Positions 1 through 6,438 of a stretch of 7,528 nt of DNA are shown one piece after another. The first letter of the stretch is position 1, and each line of letters opens with the position of its first letter. Where the stretch lies: assembly GCA_000435195.1 (NCBI GenBank), contig FR880221.1:1-7528 (forward strand). The letters run 5' to 3'. The notes under the pieces were generated by a model. It was not told where the DNA came from. It saw nothing but the letters and a program-made list of their open reading frames with translations, and ran no database searches. The position numbers were made by a program, and so were the translations under genes. Origin of the DNA: Clostridium sp. CAG:169. GTDB taxonomy: Bacteria; Bacillota; Clostridia; Oscillospirales; Ruminococcaceae.

Positions 1-596
1 AGCTGCATCCTTCCCTGTTCCAGCGCGCGTCCCAGCGCATCCACCTGACAGCGCACCCGCACCGGCTCACCTGCTTTTTCCAGCCGGCTGTCAAATGCTC
101 GCTCGATGCCGGTCAGTCCCTTTCCTTCGCTGTCCCGGTATCCCAGCAGATGCACCGCCCGTTGTTCTGTCGGGTCGTGCGGCAGACGGGCAGCCGTTGT
201 GATATTTTCCACATCCTGCGAATACACCTTCTCCCGCTCGCCGTCCTTGCCGGTGATGTCCAGCAGAAAGGGTGTCCCCTGTGCAATCCGGTCCAGTGCA
301 GCACGGCGGGCAGTTCCTTCTATTTGTTTAGCGCAATCCTGCGCTGCCTGTGCGGTGGGCAGCACCGCTATCAGGTCGTGCTGCTCGGTATCGGTCAGCG
401 GCTGCATCCGGCGGTCATAAATCCTGCCGCGTGTTGTGGTGACCGTCAGCGTATAGCTGCTCTGTTCGGCAGCTGCCTGCTGCAATCCGCTGCTCATGCT
501 CAATAGATATATGCGCATCAGCAGCAGACTGCACACCGCCAGCATCCCGCAAAAAATCCAAACGATTTTCCAATCTGCCTTGTCTGTCCTGCTCAT
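1..596 (-). CDS. Class B penicillin-binding protein, N-terminal part (runs off left edge)
   Basis: The reading frame opens at ATG 596-594 and stays open to the window edge, giving 198 residues without a stop. A perfect AGGAGGG (610-604) lies 7 bases before the start. Residues about 9-33 form one hydrophobic membrane segment after a short charged N-terminus, the layout of a bitopic cell-wall enzyme. Residues about 55-62 read TRGRIYDR, the motif that opens the dimerisation domain of class B PBPs (PBP2, PBP3, SpoVD). Further on, HLLGYRDSEGKGLTGIERAF matches the family's GYxxxxxxGxxGxE motif. The transpeptidase domain with its SxxK, SxN and KTG motifs would lie outside the window. By family it would crosslink peptidoglycan on the outer face of the membrane. 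Whether it serves elongation, division or spore cortex synthesis cannot be decided here. The family call is firm; the subgroup is not. Confidence 0.88.
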   Translation of the reverse strand, partial: MSRTDKADWKIVWIFCGMLAVCSLLLMRIYLLSMSSGLQQAAAEQSSYTLTVTTTRGRIYDRRMQPLTDTEQHDLIAVLPTAQAAQDCAKQIEGTARRAALDRIAQGTPFLLDITGKDGEREKVYSQDVENITTAARLPHDPTEQRAVHLLGYRDSEGKGLTGIERAFDSRLEKAGEPVRVRCQVDALGRALEQGRMQ

Positions 597-663
597 CTTT
601 TTTCCCTCCTCTTTTCTTCTGAAAGTATGGGACATTTTTGCCGCTCTATCCACCCTTGTTGCC

Positions 664-672
664 TTTATATCA
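664..672 (-). promoter_or_regulatory. Candidate extended -10 promoter for the PBP gene
   Basis: Read on the minus strand, this is TGATATAAA: an extended TGn followed by TATAAA, one mismatch from the TATAAT consensus. No convincing -35 hexamer lies 16-18 bases upstream. Transcription would start near 657 and give a leader of about 60 bases before the ATG at 596. It is the best candidate in the spacer for this strand, but the region is AT-rich, so a chance match is possible. Confidence 0.35.
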
Positions 673-729
673 AAAGATGTGAAGAAACCTTTACATTTTT
701 CATTTTCCCTTTTCCTTTTTTTCAAATTG

Positions 730-738
730 TGCTAGAAT
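730..738 (+). promoter_or_regulatory. Extended -10 promoter for the arginase gene
   Basis: The sequence TGCTAGAAT combines the extended TGn element with TAGAAT, one mismatch from the sigma-A -10 consensus. The -35 region at the right distance (710-715, TTTTCC) is poor, which is common for extended -10 promoters. The expected start is near 745, giving a leader of about 50 bases to the ATG at 794. Confidence 0.55.
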
Positions 739-750
739 AGATGCAGCTTT

Positions 751-770
751 TTGTAACAGTCAACTGTCAA
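751..770 (+). promoter_or_regulatory. Short inverted repeat downstream of the arginase promoter, possible operator
   Basis: The sequence TTGTAACAGTCAACTGTCAA contains the perfect arms ACAGT (756-760) and ACTGT (763-767) around a CA centre, flanked by TTG and CAA in a slightly off-centre position. It sits a few bases after the predicted transcription start, where a repressor or the arginine regulator ArgR/AhrC could act. It does not clearly match the ARG-box consensus, so no regulator is assigned. Arms of five bases can occur by chance. Confidence 0.25.
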
Positions 771-793
771 AGCACAGAAAAGAGGGTTTTCTT

Positions 794-1699
794 ATGAAGA
801 TAAAAATCATCGACGTTCCCCTGTACTATGGGTGCGACAATCCCGGCACTCACCTGGGACCGATGGCATTTTCCAAAAACAATATTTCATCGCTTGCAGA
901 ACGGTGCGGCAACCAGGTCAGCGGGATCTCGCTGATTGGCATTCCGCCTAAACCGGAAAATAAAAATACCGAACCGACCATGAAATATCTCGAGGAGGTC
1001 ACTGCCACCTGTCGCCAGCTGGCGGACAGCGTGCAGGAAGGCTTTGCAAAGGGAAGCTTCCCCTTTGTTGTCGGCGGCGACCACTCGCTGGGAATCGGCT
1101 CGATTGCCGGTCTGTCCCGCTGCATCCCCGCTGACCAGCTCAGCGTTGTCTGGATCGATGCCCACACCGACATCAACACTAACCTCACCTCCGAATCCCA
1201 CAACATCCATGGTATGCCTCTGGCTGCCTGTCTGGGACTGGGTGACAACCGCCTGTATGAAACGATGGGTTCGGTCTCTCCTTTCCTGCTGGCGCAGAAT
1301 TTGTTCTACATCGGCTCCCGCAGCGTGGACGAGGGGGAAGAGGTCATCCTGGCAGAAAACAACATTCGCACCATCCGTATGCCGCAGATTGAGCAGAATG
1401 GCATCGAGGCATGCTGCCGCGAAATTTTACAGCAGATCAACACCCCTTACATCCACCTGAGCTTTGATGTGGATTTTATGGATGCTGCGGAATTTTCTGC
1501 CACCGGTCTGCCGATTCCCGATGGTCCTTCCATCGAGCAGACCCACCAGGCGCTGCGGGTTCTCTTCTCCGATCCGCGGGTTTGCTCGGCAGATTTTGTC
1601 GAGTACAGCCCCAAGCACGACCGCAACGACCAGGGACTGCACACCTGCCTGTCCCTGATGGAAAATATCTTTACCAGCCTTGCACAAAGCCACCGTTAA
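794..1699 (+). CDS. Arginase (ureohydrolase family)
   Basis: This 301-residue protein has the full ureohydrolase signature. GGDHS is at 94-98, DAHTD at 122-126 and DVD at 225-227, giving manganese ligands H97, D122, H124, D126, D225 and D227. The segment DINTNLTSESHNIHG (126-140) lines up without gaps with the arginase stretch that holds the amino-acid end of arginine. N128, S135, N137 and H139 match N130, S137, N139 and H141 of human arginase I. D179 (in SRSVDEGE) and E270 match D183 and E277. This favours arginase, which splits L-arginine to ornithine and urea, over agmatinase or formiminoglutamase. Oddities: the usual DP after DxDxx is DA, the TGTP turn is TGLP, and the following GG is DG. 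The start has AGAGGG 7 bases upstream. The gene appears monocistronic, ending at a strong terminator. The neighbours do not show whether its role is nitrogen acquisition or acid or polyamine metabolism. Confidence 0.82.
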   Translation: MKIKIIDVPLYYGCDNPGTHLGPMAFSKNNISSLAERCGNQVSGISLIGIPPKPENKNTEPTMKYLEEVTATCRQLADSVQEGFAKGSFPFVVGGDHSLGIGSIAGLSRCIPADQLSVVWIDAHTDINTNLTSESHNIHGMPLAACLGLGDNRLYETMGSVSPFLLAQNLFYIGSRSVDEGEEVILAENNIRTIRMPQIEQNGIEACCREILQQINTPYIHLSFDVDFMDAAEFSATGLPIPDGPSIEQTHQALRVLFSDPRVCSADFVEYSPKHDRNDQGLHTCLSLMENIFTSLAQSHR

Positions 1700-1742
1700 A
1701 AAAACGGGCGACCGAAGGAAATCCTCCGGTCGCCCGTTTTTT
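1698..1742. terminator. Bidirectional rho-independent terminator
   Basis: The perfect 11-bp arms ACGGGCGACCG (1704-1714) and CGGTCGCCCGT (1727-1737) enclose a loop that itself holds a small AGG/CCT pairing. An A-run precedes the stem (1698-1703) and a T-run follows it (1738-1742), so both strands have a U-tract after the hairpin. It ends the arginase transcript, starting right at that stop codon, and can also end the convergent phosphoribosyltransferase transcript, whose stop is at 1771. Confidence 0.92.
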
Positions 1743-1770
1743 ATGCGCTTTTTTTGCAAAACGCCTGCAT

Positions 1771-2313
1771 TTATTCTTCTGTCTTGAGCAGAGGCAGCGG
1801 AGCTAAGAAGATAATATCCTTGCGCTCGGCTGCATCCCCTTCCGCCAGCACAGCGGACCTGCCCACAATGTTGCCGCCCGCTTTTTCAGTCAGCTTTTCC
1901 AGTGCGTGCAGCGATTCACCGGTGCTGATGACATCGTCCACCAGCAGGACCTTTTTGCCTTTGAGGTACTCCATGTCCTCGCCGGAAAGATACAGCTTCT
2001 GCATACCGTTGGTGGTAATCGAACGAACGTCCACTTCGACAGCGTTCTTCATGTACAGCTTTTTGCTCTTTCTGGCAAGGATGTACCGTTTTCCGCTCTG
2101 GCGGGACATTTCATACGCCAGCGGGATTCCTTTGGATTCGGCTGTCAGCAGAACATCATGCTCCGGCACCCGTTTGAGCAGCTCGGTCGCACAGGCAATC
2201 GTCAGCTCTACATCGGAGAACATCACAAATCCGGCGATGGAAACGCCGTTTCCCAGCGGGCAGACCGGCAGCTCCCGCTCCAGACCCGCTACTTCCAGAT
2301 GATAAGTTTCCAT
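1771..2313 (-). CDS. Type I phosphoribosyltransferase, adenine-PRT-like
   Basis: The 180-residue protein carries the PRPP-binding signature VLLVDDVISTGES at residues 122-134, with the acidic pair D126-D127 and the S130-T131-G132 turn that holds the 5-phosphate. An upstream segment ARKSKKLYM (80-88) and the stretch SITTNGMQKLYLS (98-110) sit where purine PRTases have the flexible catalytic loop. LTAESKGIPLAYEMSR (56-71) resembles the adenine-PRT segment with its Gly-Ile-Pro turn. The family transfers ribose-5-phosphate from PRPP to a base. The substrate is uncertain, because the loop differs from classical Apt, which usually ends ATGGT rather than STGES. A homologous branch is, as I recall, often labelled adenine phosphoribosyltransferase in Clostridia. 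The ATG at 2313 has a purine-rich AAGGAAG upstream. The gene follows the HIT gene by 31 bp and probably shares its transcript. Confidence 0.8.
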   Translation of the reverse strand: METYHLEVAGLERELPVCPLGNGVSIAGFVMFSDVELTIACATELLKRVPEHDVLLTAESKGIPLAYEMSRQSGKRYILARKSKKLYMKNAVEVDVRSITTNGMQKLYLSGEDMEYLKGKKVLLVDDVISTGESLHALEKLTEKAGGNIVGRSAVLAEGDAAERKDIIFLAPLPLLKTEE

Positions 2314-2344
2314 TTTCTTTCTTCCTTTCCTTCTCTGTGCAGGA

Positions 2345-2683
2345 TTATACCTGCCAGTTCATCTCTTTGCCGCCCAGCACATGGAAGTGCAGGTGCTGCA
2401 CCGTCTGACCCGCATCGGCACCGCAGTTGGAGATGACACGGTACCCGTTTTCAATCCCTGCCAGCTTGGCAAGCTCTCCCAGCTTCTGGAAGATGTAGGC
2501 GACGATGGCACTGTTGTCAGCATCGATGGCATCTACACTGGCAATGTGCTGCTTTGGAATGACCAGGAAATGTACGGGAGCAATCGGCGAAATGTCGTAG
2601 AACGCCAGAATCTTCTCATCCTCGTACAGCTTCTTGGATGGGATTTCCCCATTGATGATTTTACAGAACAGACAATCGGACAT
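2345..2683 (-). CDS. hinT: HinT-type HIT family nucleotide hydrolase
   Basis: This complete 112-residue protein has the normal HinT size. The histidine triad HLHFH is at residues 97-101 (H97, H99, H101), preceded by GQTVQ and followed by LGGKEMNW, the ending typical of the HinT branch. The N-terminus has CLFCKIINGEIP with the C4/C7 pair, and H46 in PKQHI, positions that bind zinc in bacterial relatives. The family removes AMP from adenosine phosphoramidates and from aminoacyl-adenylates made by tRNA synthetases, in the cytoplasm. A strong GGGAGGT lies just upstream of ATG 2683. The gene sits 76 bp after alaS on the same strand, which fits clearing of stray alanyl-AMP; that link is inference. 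Confidence 0.93.
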   Translation of the reverse strand: MSDCLFCKIINGEIPSKKLYEDEKILAFYDISPIAPVHFLVIPKQHIASVDAIDADNSAIVAYIFQKLGELAKLAGIENGYRVISNCGADAGQTVQHLHFHVLGGKEMNWQV

Positions 2684-2695
2684 AAGATGACCTCC

Positions 2696-2744
2696 CTGTA
2701 AATAAAGCTCCGGCAGCGGCTCCTGTCGGCAGATGCTGCCGGAG
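2696..2744 (-). terminator. Hairpin between alaS and the HIT gene, weak terminator or processing site
   Basis: The perfect 10-bp arms CTCCGGCAGC (2708-2717) and GCTGCCGGAG (2735-2744) surround a 17-base loop. On the minus strand the stem is followed by CTTTATTTACAG, which is U-rich but interrupted by A. This suggests a leaky terminator or a 3'-end stabiliser for the alaS message rather than a full stop. I saw no convincing promoter between the hairpin and the HIT start at 2683. Confidence 0.5.
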
Positions 2745-2759
2745 TGTATAAACCAATAT

Positions 2760-5387
2760 TTATTTGACCATGCCTTCCAGCATCTGTGCTACCGATTCCA
2801 GCACCTGCTCGGCTTTGGACAGGTCGGCAACGCCGCCCATTGCGCTGTCAGGACGTCCGCCGCCTTTGCCACCCAGCTGTGCGGTGATTTCTTTAATCAG
2901 TTTGCCTGCGTGTGCGCCTGCCTTGACCGCCTCGGCGCCGCAGACTGCCAGCACGCTGGATTTGCCCTCGTTGGACGCTGCAAACACAGCAACCACGTCT
3001 GGAGCATCCGCTTTGACCTGGTCGCCCAGGGTGCGCAGGCTGTCAGGAGCGGTGTCCTTAAGGACTGCGTGGATATAGCGTACACCCTTGACCGAAACGG
3101 TGTTGGCAAACAGCTCCTGTACCTTGCTGTTGGCAATCTGTGCCTGGAGCGATTCAATCTCGCGGGACTGTGCTTTAAGTTCCTTTGCAACCGACTGTGC
3201 CTTGGCAACGACCTCCGCCTGACCGGCAGCTTTCAGTTCGGAGGCAACTGCGCCGATGACCTGCTCGGCGTTGTCCAGCAGCTCCAGCACACCCATGCCG
3301 GTGGCAGCTTCGATACGTCTGACGCCTGCTGCTACCGAGGACTCGGAGATAATCTTGAACACACCGATCTGAGCGGTGTTCGGCACATGGGTACCGCCGC
3401 AGAACTCGACCGAGTCACCCATGGTGCAGACGCGAACGACATCGCCGTACTTTTCACCGAACAGAGCCATTGCACCCTTGTTCTTTGCCTGCTCGATTGG
3501 CAGCTCTTCGACCTGAACCGGGTTTGCAGAAAGAATCATCTGGTTGACCAGATGCTGTACCTTTGCAATCTCCTCGGAGGTCATCGCAGAGAAGTGGCTG
3601 AAGTCAAAGCGGCAGCGGTGCTCATCGTAGTAGGAGCCTGCCTGGTGAACGTGGTTGCCCAGCACCTGACGCAGCGCCAGCTGAAGCAGATGGCAGGCGG
3701 AGTGGTTGGACATGATGCGGCGGCGGCGCTGCTCGTCTACCTTTGCCGATACGGTATCTTTGGTGGACAGGCTGCCTGTGGTCATGGTGCCGATGTGCAT
3801 AAAGTGACCCTCGTGGTCCTTCTTGGTGTTTTCGACGGTGAAGACGTTCTCTCCGTTGACCATCACACCGGTATCGCCGACCTGACCGCCCGACTCCCCA
3901 TAGAAGGAGGTCGCGTCCACAATCAGGGTCGCCTGCTGTCCTTCCTCCACGCTGTCGGCAAAGCTGCCGTCGCGGACGATGGCAAGGATGTTTGCCGGCT
4001 GCTCCAGAGTGGTGTAACCGGTGAACTGGGTCGGAGCCACCGCTGTCAGGTCGATGCTGTCGGTGCTCCAGCCGCTGACGTCCTTGCGCGCTTCTCTTGC
4101 GCGGACCCTCTGCTCGTTCATCAGACGGGTAAATTCTTCCTCGTCGATGGTGATGTTCTGCTCTGCCAGGATTTCGCGGGTCAAATCAATCGGGAAACCA
4201 AAGGTATCGTACAGACGAAAGGCATCCTCGCCGCTGAGTACGCCGCCTTTTCCGTCAAAGGAAGCCATCATCTGCTGAAGCTGCTCCATACCCTGGTCGA
4301 TGGTCTTCTGGAAGCGCTCCTCTTCCGCCTTGATGACCTTCACGATGTAGTCCTCATTTTCACGCAGCTCCGGGTATGCCGATTCGTTTTCGGCAATCAC
4401 CGTTCTGGCTACCTCGTACAAAAATTCTCCTTCGATGCCCAGCAATCTGCCATGACGTGCCGCACGGCGCAGCAGACGTCTTAACACATAGCCTCTGCCC
4501 TCGTTGGAAGGCAGGATGCCGTCACCAATCATGAAGGTGGTGGAACGGATGTGGTCGGTGATGACGCGCAAAGAGATGTCGGTCTTTTCATCCTGCTTGT
4601 AGGAAACATTTGCAATGCGGCAGATGTGCTTCATGATGTTCTGCACGGTGTCTACCTCGAACAGGTTGCCTACATTCTGCATGACGCAGGCAAGGCGCTC
4701 CAGACCCATGCCGGTGTCGATGTTTGGTTTTGGCATCCGCTCGTAATGTCCGTTGCCGTCCGAGTCGAACTGAGAGAATACTAGGTTCCAGATTTCCATG
4801 TAGCGGTCGCAGTCGCAGCCGACCTTACACTCCGGTCTGCCGCAGCCACAGCTTTCGCCGCGGTCAAAATAAATTTCCGAGCAGGGACCGCAAGGACCGG
4901 AGCCATGCTCCCAGAAGTTGTCCTCTTTGCCAAAGCGAACGATGCGCTCCGGCGGGATGCCTACCTTTTTGGTCCAGATTTCTGCCGCTTCATCGTCCTC
5001 TTCGTAAACCGAAATCCACAGCTTGTCCGCCGGAATTTCCAGGACACCGGTCAAAAATTCCCATGCCCATGCGGTTGCCTCTACCTTGAAATAGTCGCCG
5101 AAGGAAAAGTTGCCCAGCATCTCAAAGTAGGTACCGTGGCGGTCATCATGTCCTACGCTGTCGATATCCGGTGTGCGGATGCACTTCTGGCAGGTGGTCA
5201 CACGGTGATTTGGCGGTGTTTCCAATCCCAGGAAGTATTTTTTCAGCGGCGCCATGCCGGAGTTAATCAGCAGAAGGCTCTTGTCATTCTTTGGCACCAG
5301 AGAGGCGCTTGGCAGTCTGGTGTGACCCTTGCTTTCAAAGAAGGATAAGAACTGCTCGCGCAGCTCGTTGAGTCCTGTCCATTTCAT
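2760..5387 (-). CDS. alaS: Alanine--tRNA ligase
   Basis: This full-length 875-residue protein charges tRNA-Ala with alanine, using ATP, and edits mischarged Ser or Gly. The N-terminal class II core carries RLPSASLVP (24-32), the motif 2 region DRHGTYFEMLGNFSFGDYF (82-100) and GMGLERL motif 3 (226-232). A cysteine cluster C180, C182, C187, C191, C193 interrupts the core. The editing domain has zinc ligands H562 and H566 in NHSACHLL, plus C663 and H667 in CGGTH. A coiled segment (about 703-756) leads to the C-Ala domain, with the glycine-rich GGKGGGRPDSAMGG (839-852). Length and domain order are standard. An in-frame TGA two codons upstream fixes the ATG at 5387; AGGAG lies 11 bases before it, a slightly long spacing. 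It is the first gene of a T-box-controlled operon with the HIT and phosphoribosyltransferase genes. Confidence 0.98.
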   Translation of the reverse strand: MKWTGLNELREQFLSFFESKGHTRLPSASLVPKNDKSLLLINSGMAPLKKYFLGLETPPNHRVTTCQKCIRTPDIDSVGHDDRHGTYFEMLGNFSFGDYFKVEATAWAWEFLTGVLEIPADKLWISVYEEDDEAAEIWTKKVGIPPERIVRFGKEDNFWEHGSGPCGPCSEIYFDRGESCGCGRPECKVGCDCDRYMEIWNLVFSQFDSDGNGHYERMPKPNIDTGMGLERLACVMQNVGNLFEVDTVQNIMKHICRIANVSYKQDEKTDISLRVITDHIRSTTFMIGDGILPSNEGRGYVLRRLLRRAARHGRLLGIEGEFLYEVARTVIAENESAYPELRENEDYIVKVIKAEEERFQKTIDQGMEQLQQMMASFDGKGGVLSGEDAFRLYDTFGFPIDLTREILAEQNITIDEEEFTRLMNEQRVRAREARKDVSGWSTDSIDLTAVAPTQFTGYTTLEQPANILAIVRDGSFADSVEEGQQATLIVDATSFYGESGGQVGDTGVMVNGENVFTVENTKKDHEGHFMHIGTMTTGSLSTKDTVSAKVDEQRRRRIMSNHSACHLLQLALRQVLGNHVHQAGSYYDEHRCRFDFSHFSAMTSEEIAKVQHLVNQMILSANPVQVEELPIEQAKNKGAMALFGEKYGDVVRVCTMGDSVEFCGGTHVPNTAQIGVFKIISESSVAAGVRRIEAATGMGVLELLDNAEQVIGAVASELKAAGQAEVVAKAQSVAKELKAQSREIESLQAQIANSKVQELFANTVSVKGVRYIHAVLKDTAPDSLRTLGDQVKADAPDVVAVFAASNEGKSSVLAVCGAEAVKAGAHAGKLIKEITAQLGGKGGGRPDSAMGGVADLSKAEQVLESVAQMLEGMVK

Positions 5388-5443
5388 CGGTCATCATTCT
5401 CCTTTTTCTTTTGTCGATTGAATAAACGGTCGGGCAGGACGGG

Positions 5444-5488
5444 AAAAAACAAAAAAGCCCCCGTCCCGCACATTGGGACGAGGGCTTT
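5444..5488 (-). terminator. T-box conditional terminator before alaS
   Basis: On the minus strand, AAAGCCCUCGUCCC (5488-5475) pairs with GGGACGGGGGCUUU (5467-5454) around a 7-base loop, followed by U6-G-U6. One pair is a G-U wobble on this strand but would be an A-C mismatch on the other, which agrees with the assigned direction. Its 5' arm is shared with the antiterminator. It also seems to be the first terminator met by transcripts coming out of spoIIR. Confidence 0.95.
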
Positions 5489-5697
5489 GAAAACTCCCGT
5501 GGTACCACCCAAATTGCAGGACAAGCGCCCTGCCACTTTCAGACTTCCGGTAACGCCGGAAATGCGTGCAGCTCCTCGCTGCCGGCTCCAAGACGGCTTT
5601 CCTGCTCTGCAAATAACGGCGGGACCTTTCAGCCTGCGAATCCCTTCTCTGTCAGCCGCGCAAAAACAGGATTGATCTTTTCTCTGCCTGTTTACGC
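5444..5697 (-). promoter_or_regulatory. T-box riboswitch leader controlling alaS
   Basis: The minus strand carries the hallmark GGGTGGTACCACGGG (5510-5496). Its UGGU would pair with the ACCA end of uncharged tRNA-Ala, the U matching the A discriminator base. Upstream is a stem I with the distal AGAGAA (5650-5645), a GGGA/UCCC helix (5644-5641 with 5624-5621) and a GGCUGAAAGG loop segment. CCUG (5670-5667) can pair with CAGG (5604-5601) at the base. The Ala codon GCA (5610-5608) lies on the 3' side where the specifier is expected; this assignment is tentative. Further hairpins are TTCCGG/CCGGAA (5561-5556, 5550-5545) and GCAGG/CCTGC (5533-5529, 5520-5516). UUGGG before the T-box bulge can pair with CCCAA inside the terminator, giving the competing antiterminator. 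Uncharged tRNA-Ala should therefore turn on alaS and the genes behind it. Confidence 0.95.
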
Positions 5698-5702
5698 TTC
5701 AA

Positions 5703-5732
5703 ATTATAAGCCTTCTGCTTGCCGCTTGTCAA
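5703..5732 (-). promoter_or_regulatory. Sigma-A promoter of the alaS T-box operon
   Basis: On the minus strand, a perfect TTGACA (5732-5727) and a perfect TATAAT (5708-5703) are separated by 18 bases. Transcription should start near 5697, at the head of the T-box leader. The promoter lies inside the last codons of spoIIR, and the -10 box contains that gene's TAA stop (5706-5704). Confidence 0.93.
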
Positions 5733-6405
5733 GAGCGTTTTCTCCTGTCAGGGTGTAAAACAGCTCCAGCAGGGCAAATTTCGGCTCATACTGCGGTCTG
5801 CGCTCCAGCACCTTCAGCTGCTCGTCCGAAAATTCCGCCGCAGGCTGCACTGCTGTCGGGATGCACATCTGCGGAAACAGCACGCACCACCAGTTGTGCC
5901 CTTCGCCCTTGCCGATGGTAAAGCGTACCGTCCGGTAAACGCCCGCCGGCATGGTGAAGTCCTCATATTCCCGGGTATCAAAATACATCCTGGTCAGATA
6001 TGCAGTGACCTTCTGGTCACTGCCGCTGCGCCAAACCTCCTGCTGCGCTGCCTGCTCCAGCTGACCGAGCAGCTGCTGTGTCTGTTCGACCAGCTGCGGC
6101 AGCTCGGTGCAGTTTTCTCCCAGTCCCAGCTGCTGTGCCGTTTGCAGCACCCGGTCCCGCACCCGCAGCTTGAGCTGCTGGTCGCTCTCGCTGTCAGAGT
6201 TGGCAAGGATGTGCAGCCGCAACACCCCATCGTACAGCTGGCTGCATCCCTGTGCAAAGCTCTGCCCATCCGCCATCGTCCATACAAACAGCGCCGTCAA
6301 AAAGACAACCGCCGTCAGCGCCAGCGTGTTGCTGTGCCAAAATCGGCTGACCCTGTTAATCCATCGTCCCTGTCCTGTATGACCTGTGCATTTTTTCTCT
6401 GTCAA
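5704..6405 (-). CDS. spoIIR: Stage II sporulation protein R
   Basis: SpoIIR is made in the forespore under sigma-F and exported to the space between the two membranes. There it triggers the SpoIIGA protease to cut pro-sigma-E in the mother cell. This 233-residue protein (Bacillus relatives are about 220) has a basic N-terminus, one hydrophobic segment at about 27-45 acting as signal or anchor, and the family motifs VLRLHILANSDSESDQ (61-76), VRDRVL (82-87), PAGVYRTVRFTIG (153-165) and GHNWWCVLFPQMC (169-181). The start is TTG at 6405-6403, supported by GAGGAG 6 bases upstream. The first in-frame ATG (residue 44) would delete most of the membrane segment. A glutamine-rich stretch (about 90-122) is probably helical. 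The gene has its own sigma-F-type promoter and no terminator before the T-box leader. Confidence 0.95.
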   Translation of the reverse strand: MTEKKCTGHTGQGRWINRVSRFWHSNTLALTAVVFLTALFVWTMADGQSFAQGCSQLYDGVLRLHILANSDSESDQQLKLRVRDRVLQTAQQLGLGENCTELPQLVEQTQQLLGQLEQAAQQEVWRSGSDQKVTAYLTRMYFDTREYEDFTMPAGVYRTVRFTIGKGEGHNWWCVLFPQMCIPTAVQPAAEFSDEQLKVLERRPQYEPKFALLELFYTLTGENALDKRQAEGL

Positions 6406-6438
6406 AGCCTTCTCCTCGCTTTCTTTTGTGATACCTTC

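Noticed and set aside
106..506. Two overlapping plus-strand open frames near the left edge
   Set aside because: They are antisense to the PBP gene, which has family motifs, a membrane segment and a strong ribosome binding site.
1754..2436. Plus-strand open frames opposite the phosphoribosyltransferase and HIT genes
   Set aside because: The minus-strand proteins carry clear PRPP and histidine-triad motifs; the opposite frames are low-complexity and have no domain.
2733..4484. A 583-codon open frame on the plus strand, antisense to alaS
   Set aside because: It lies wholly opposite the unmistakable alaS coding sequence, has no good ribosome binding site, and its product is rich in Cys, His, Leu and Val with no recognisable domain. 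This is what the antisense of a strongly biased codon pattern gives.
5418..5675. Short open frames on both strands inside the alaS leader
   Set aside because: The region is accounted for by the T-box RNA structure, and no ribosome binding site supports a peptide.
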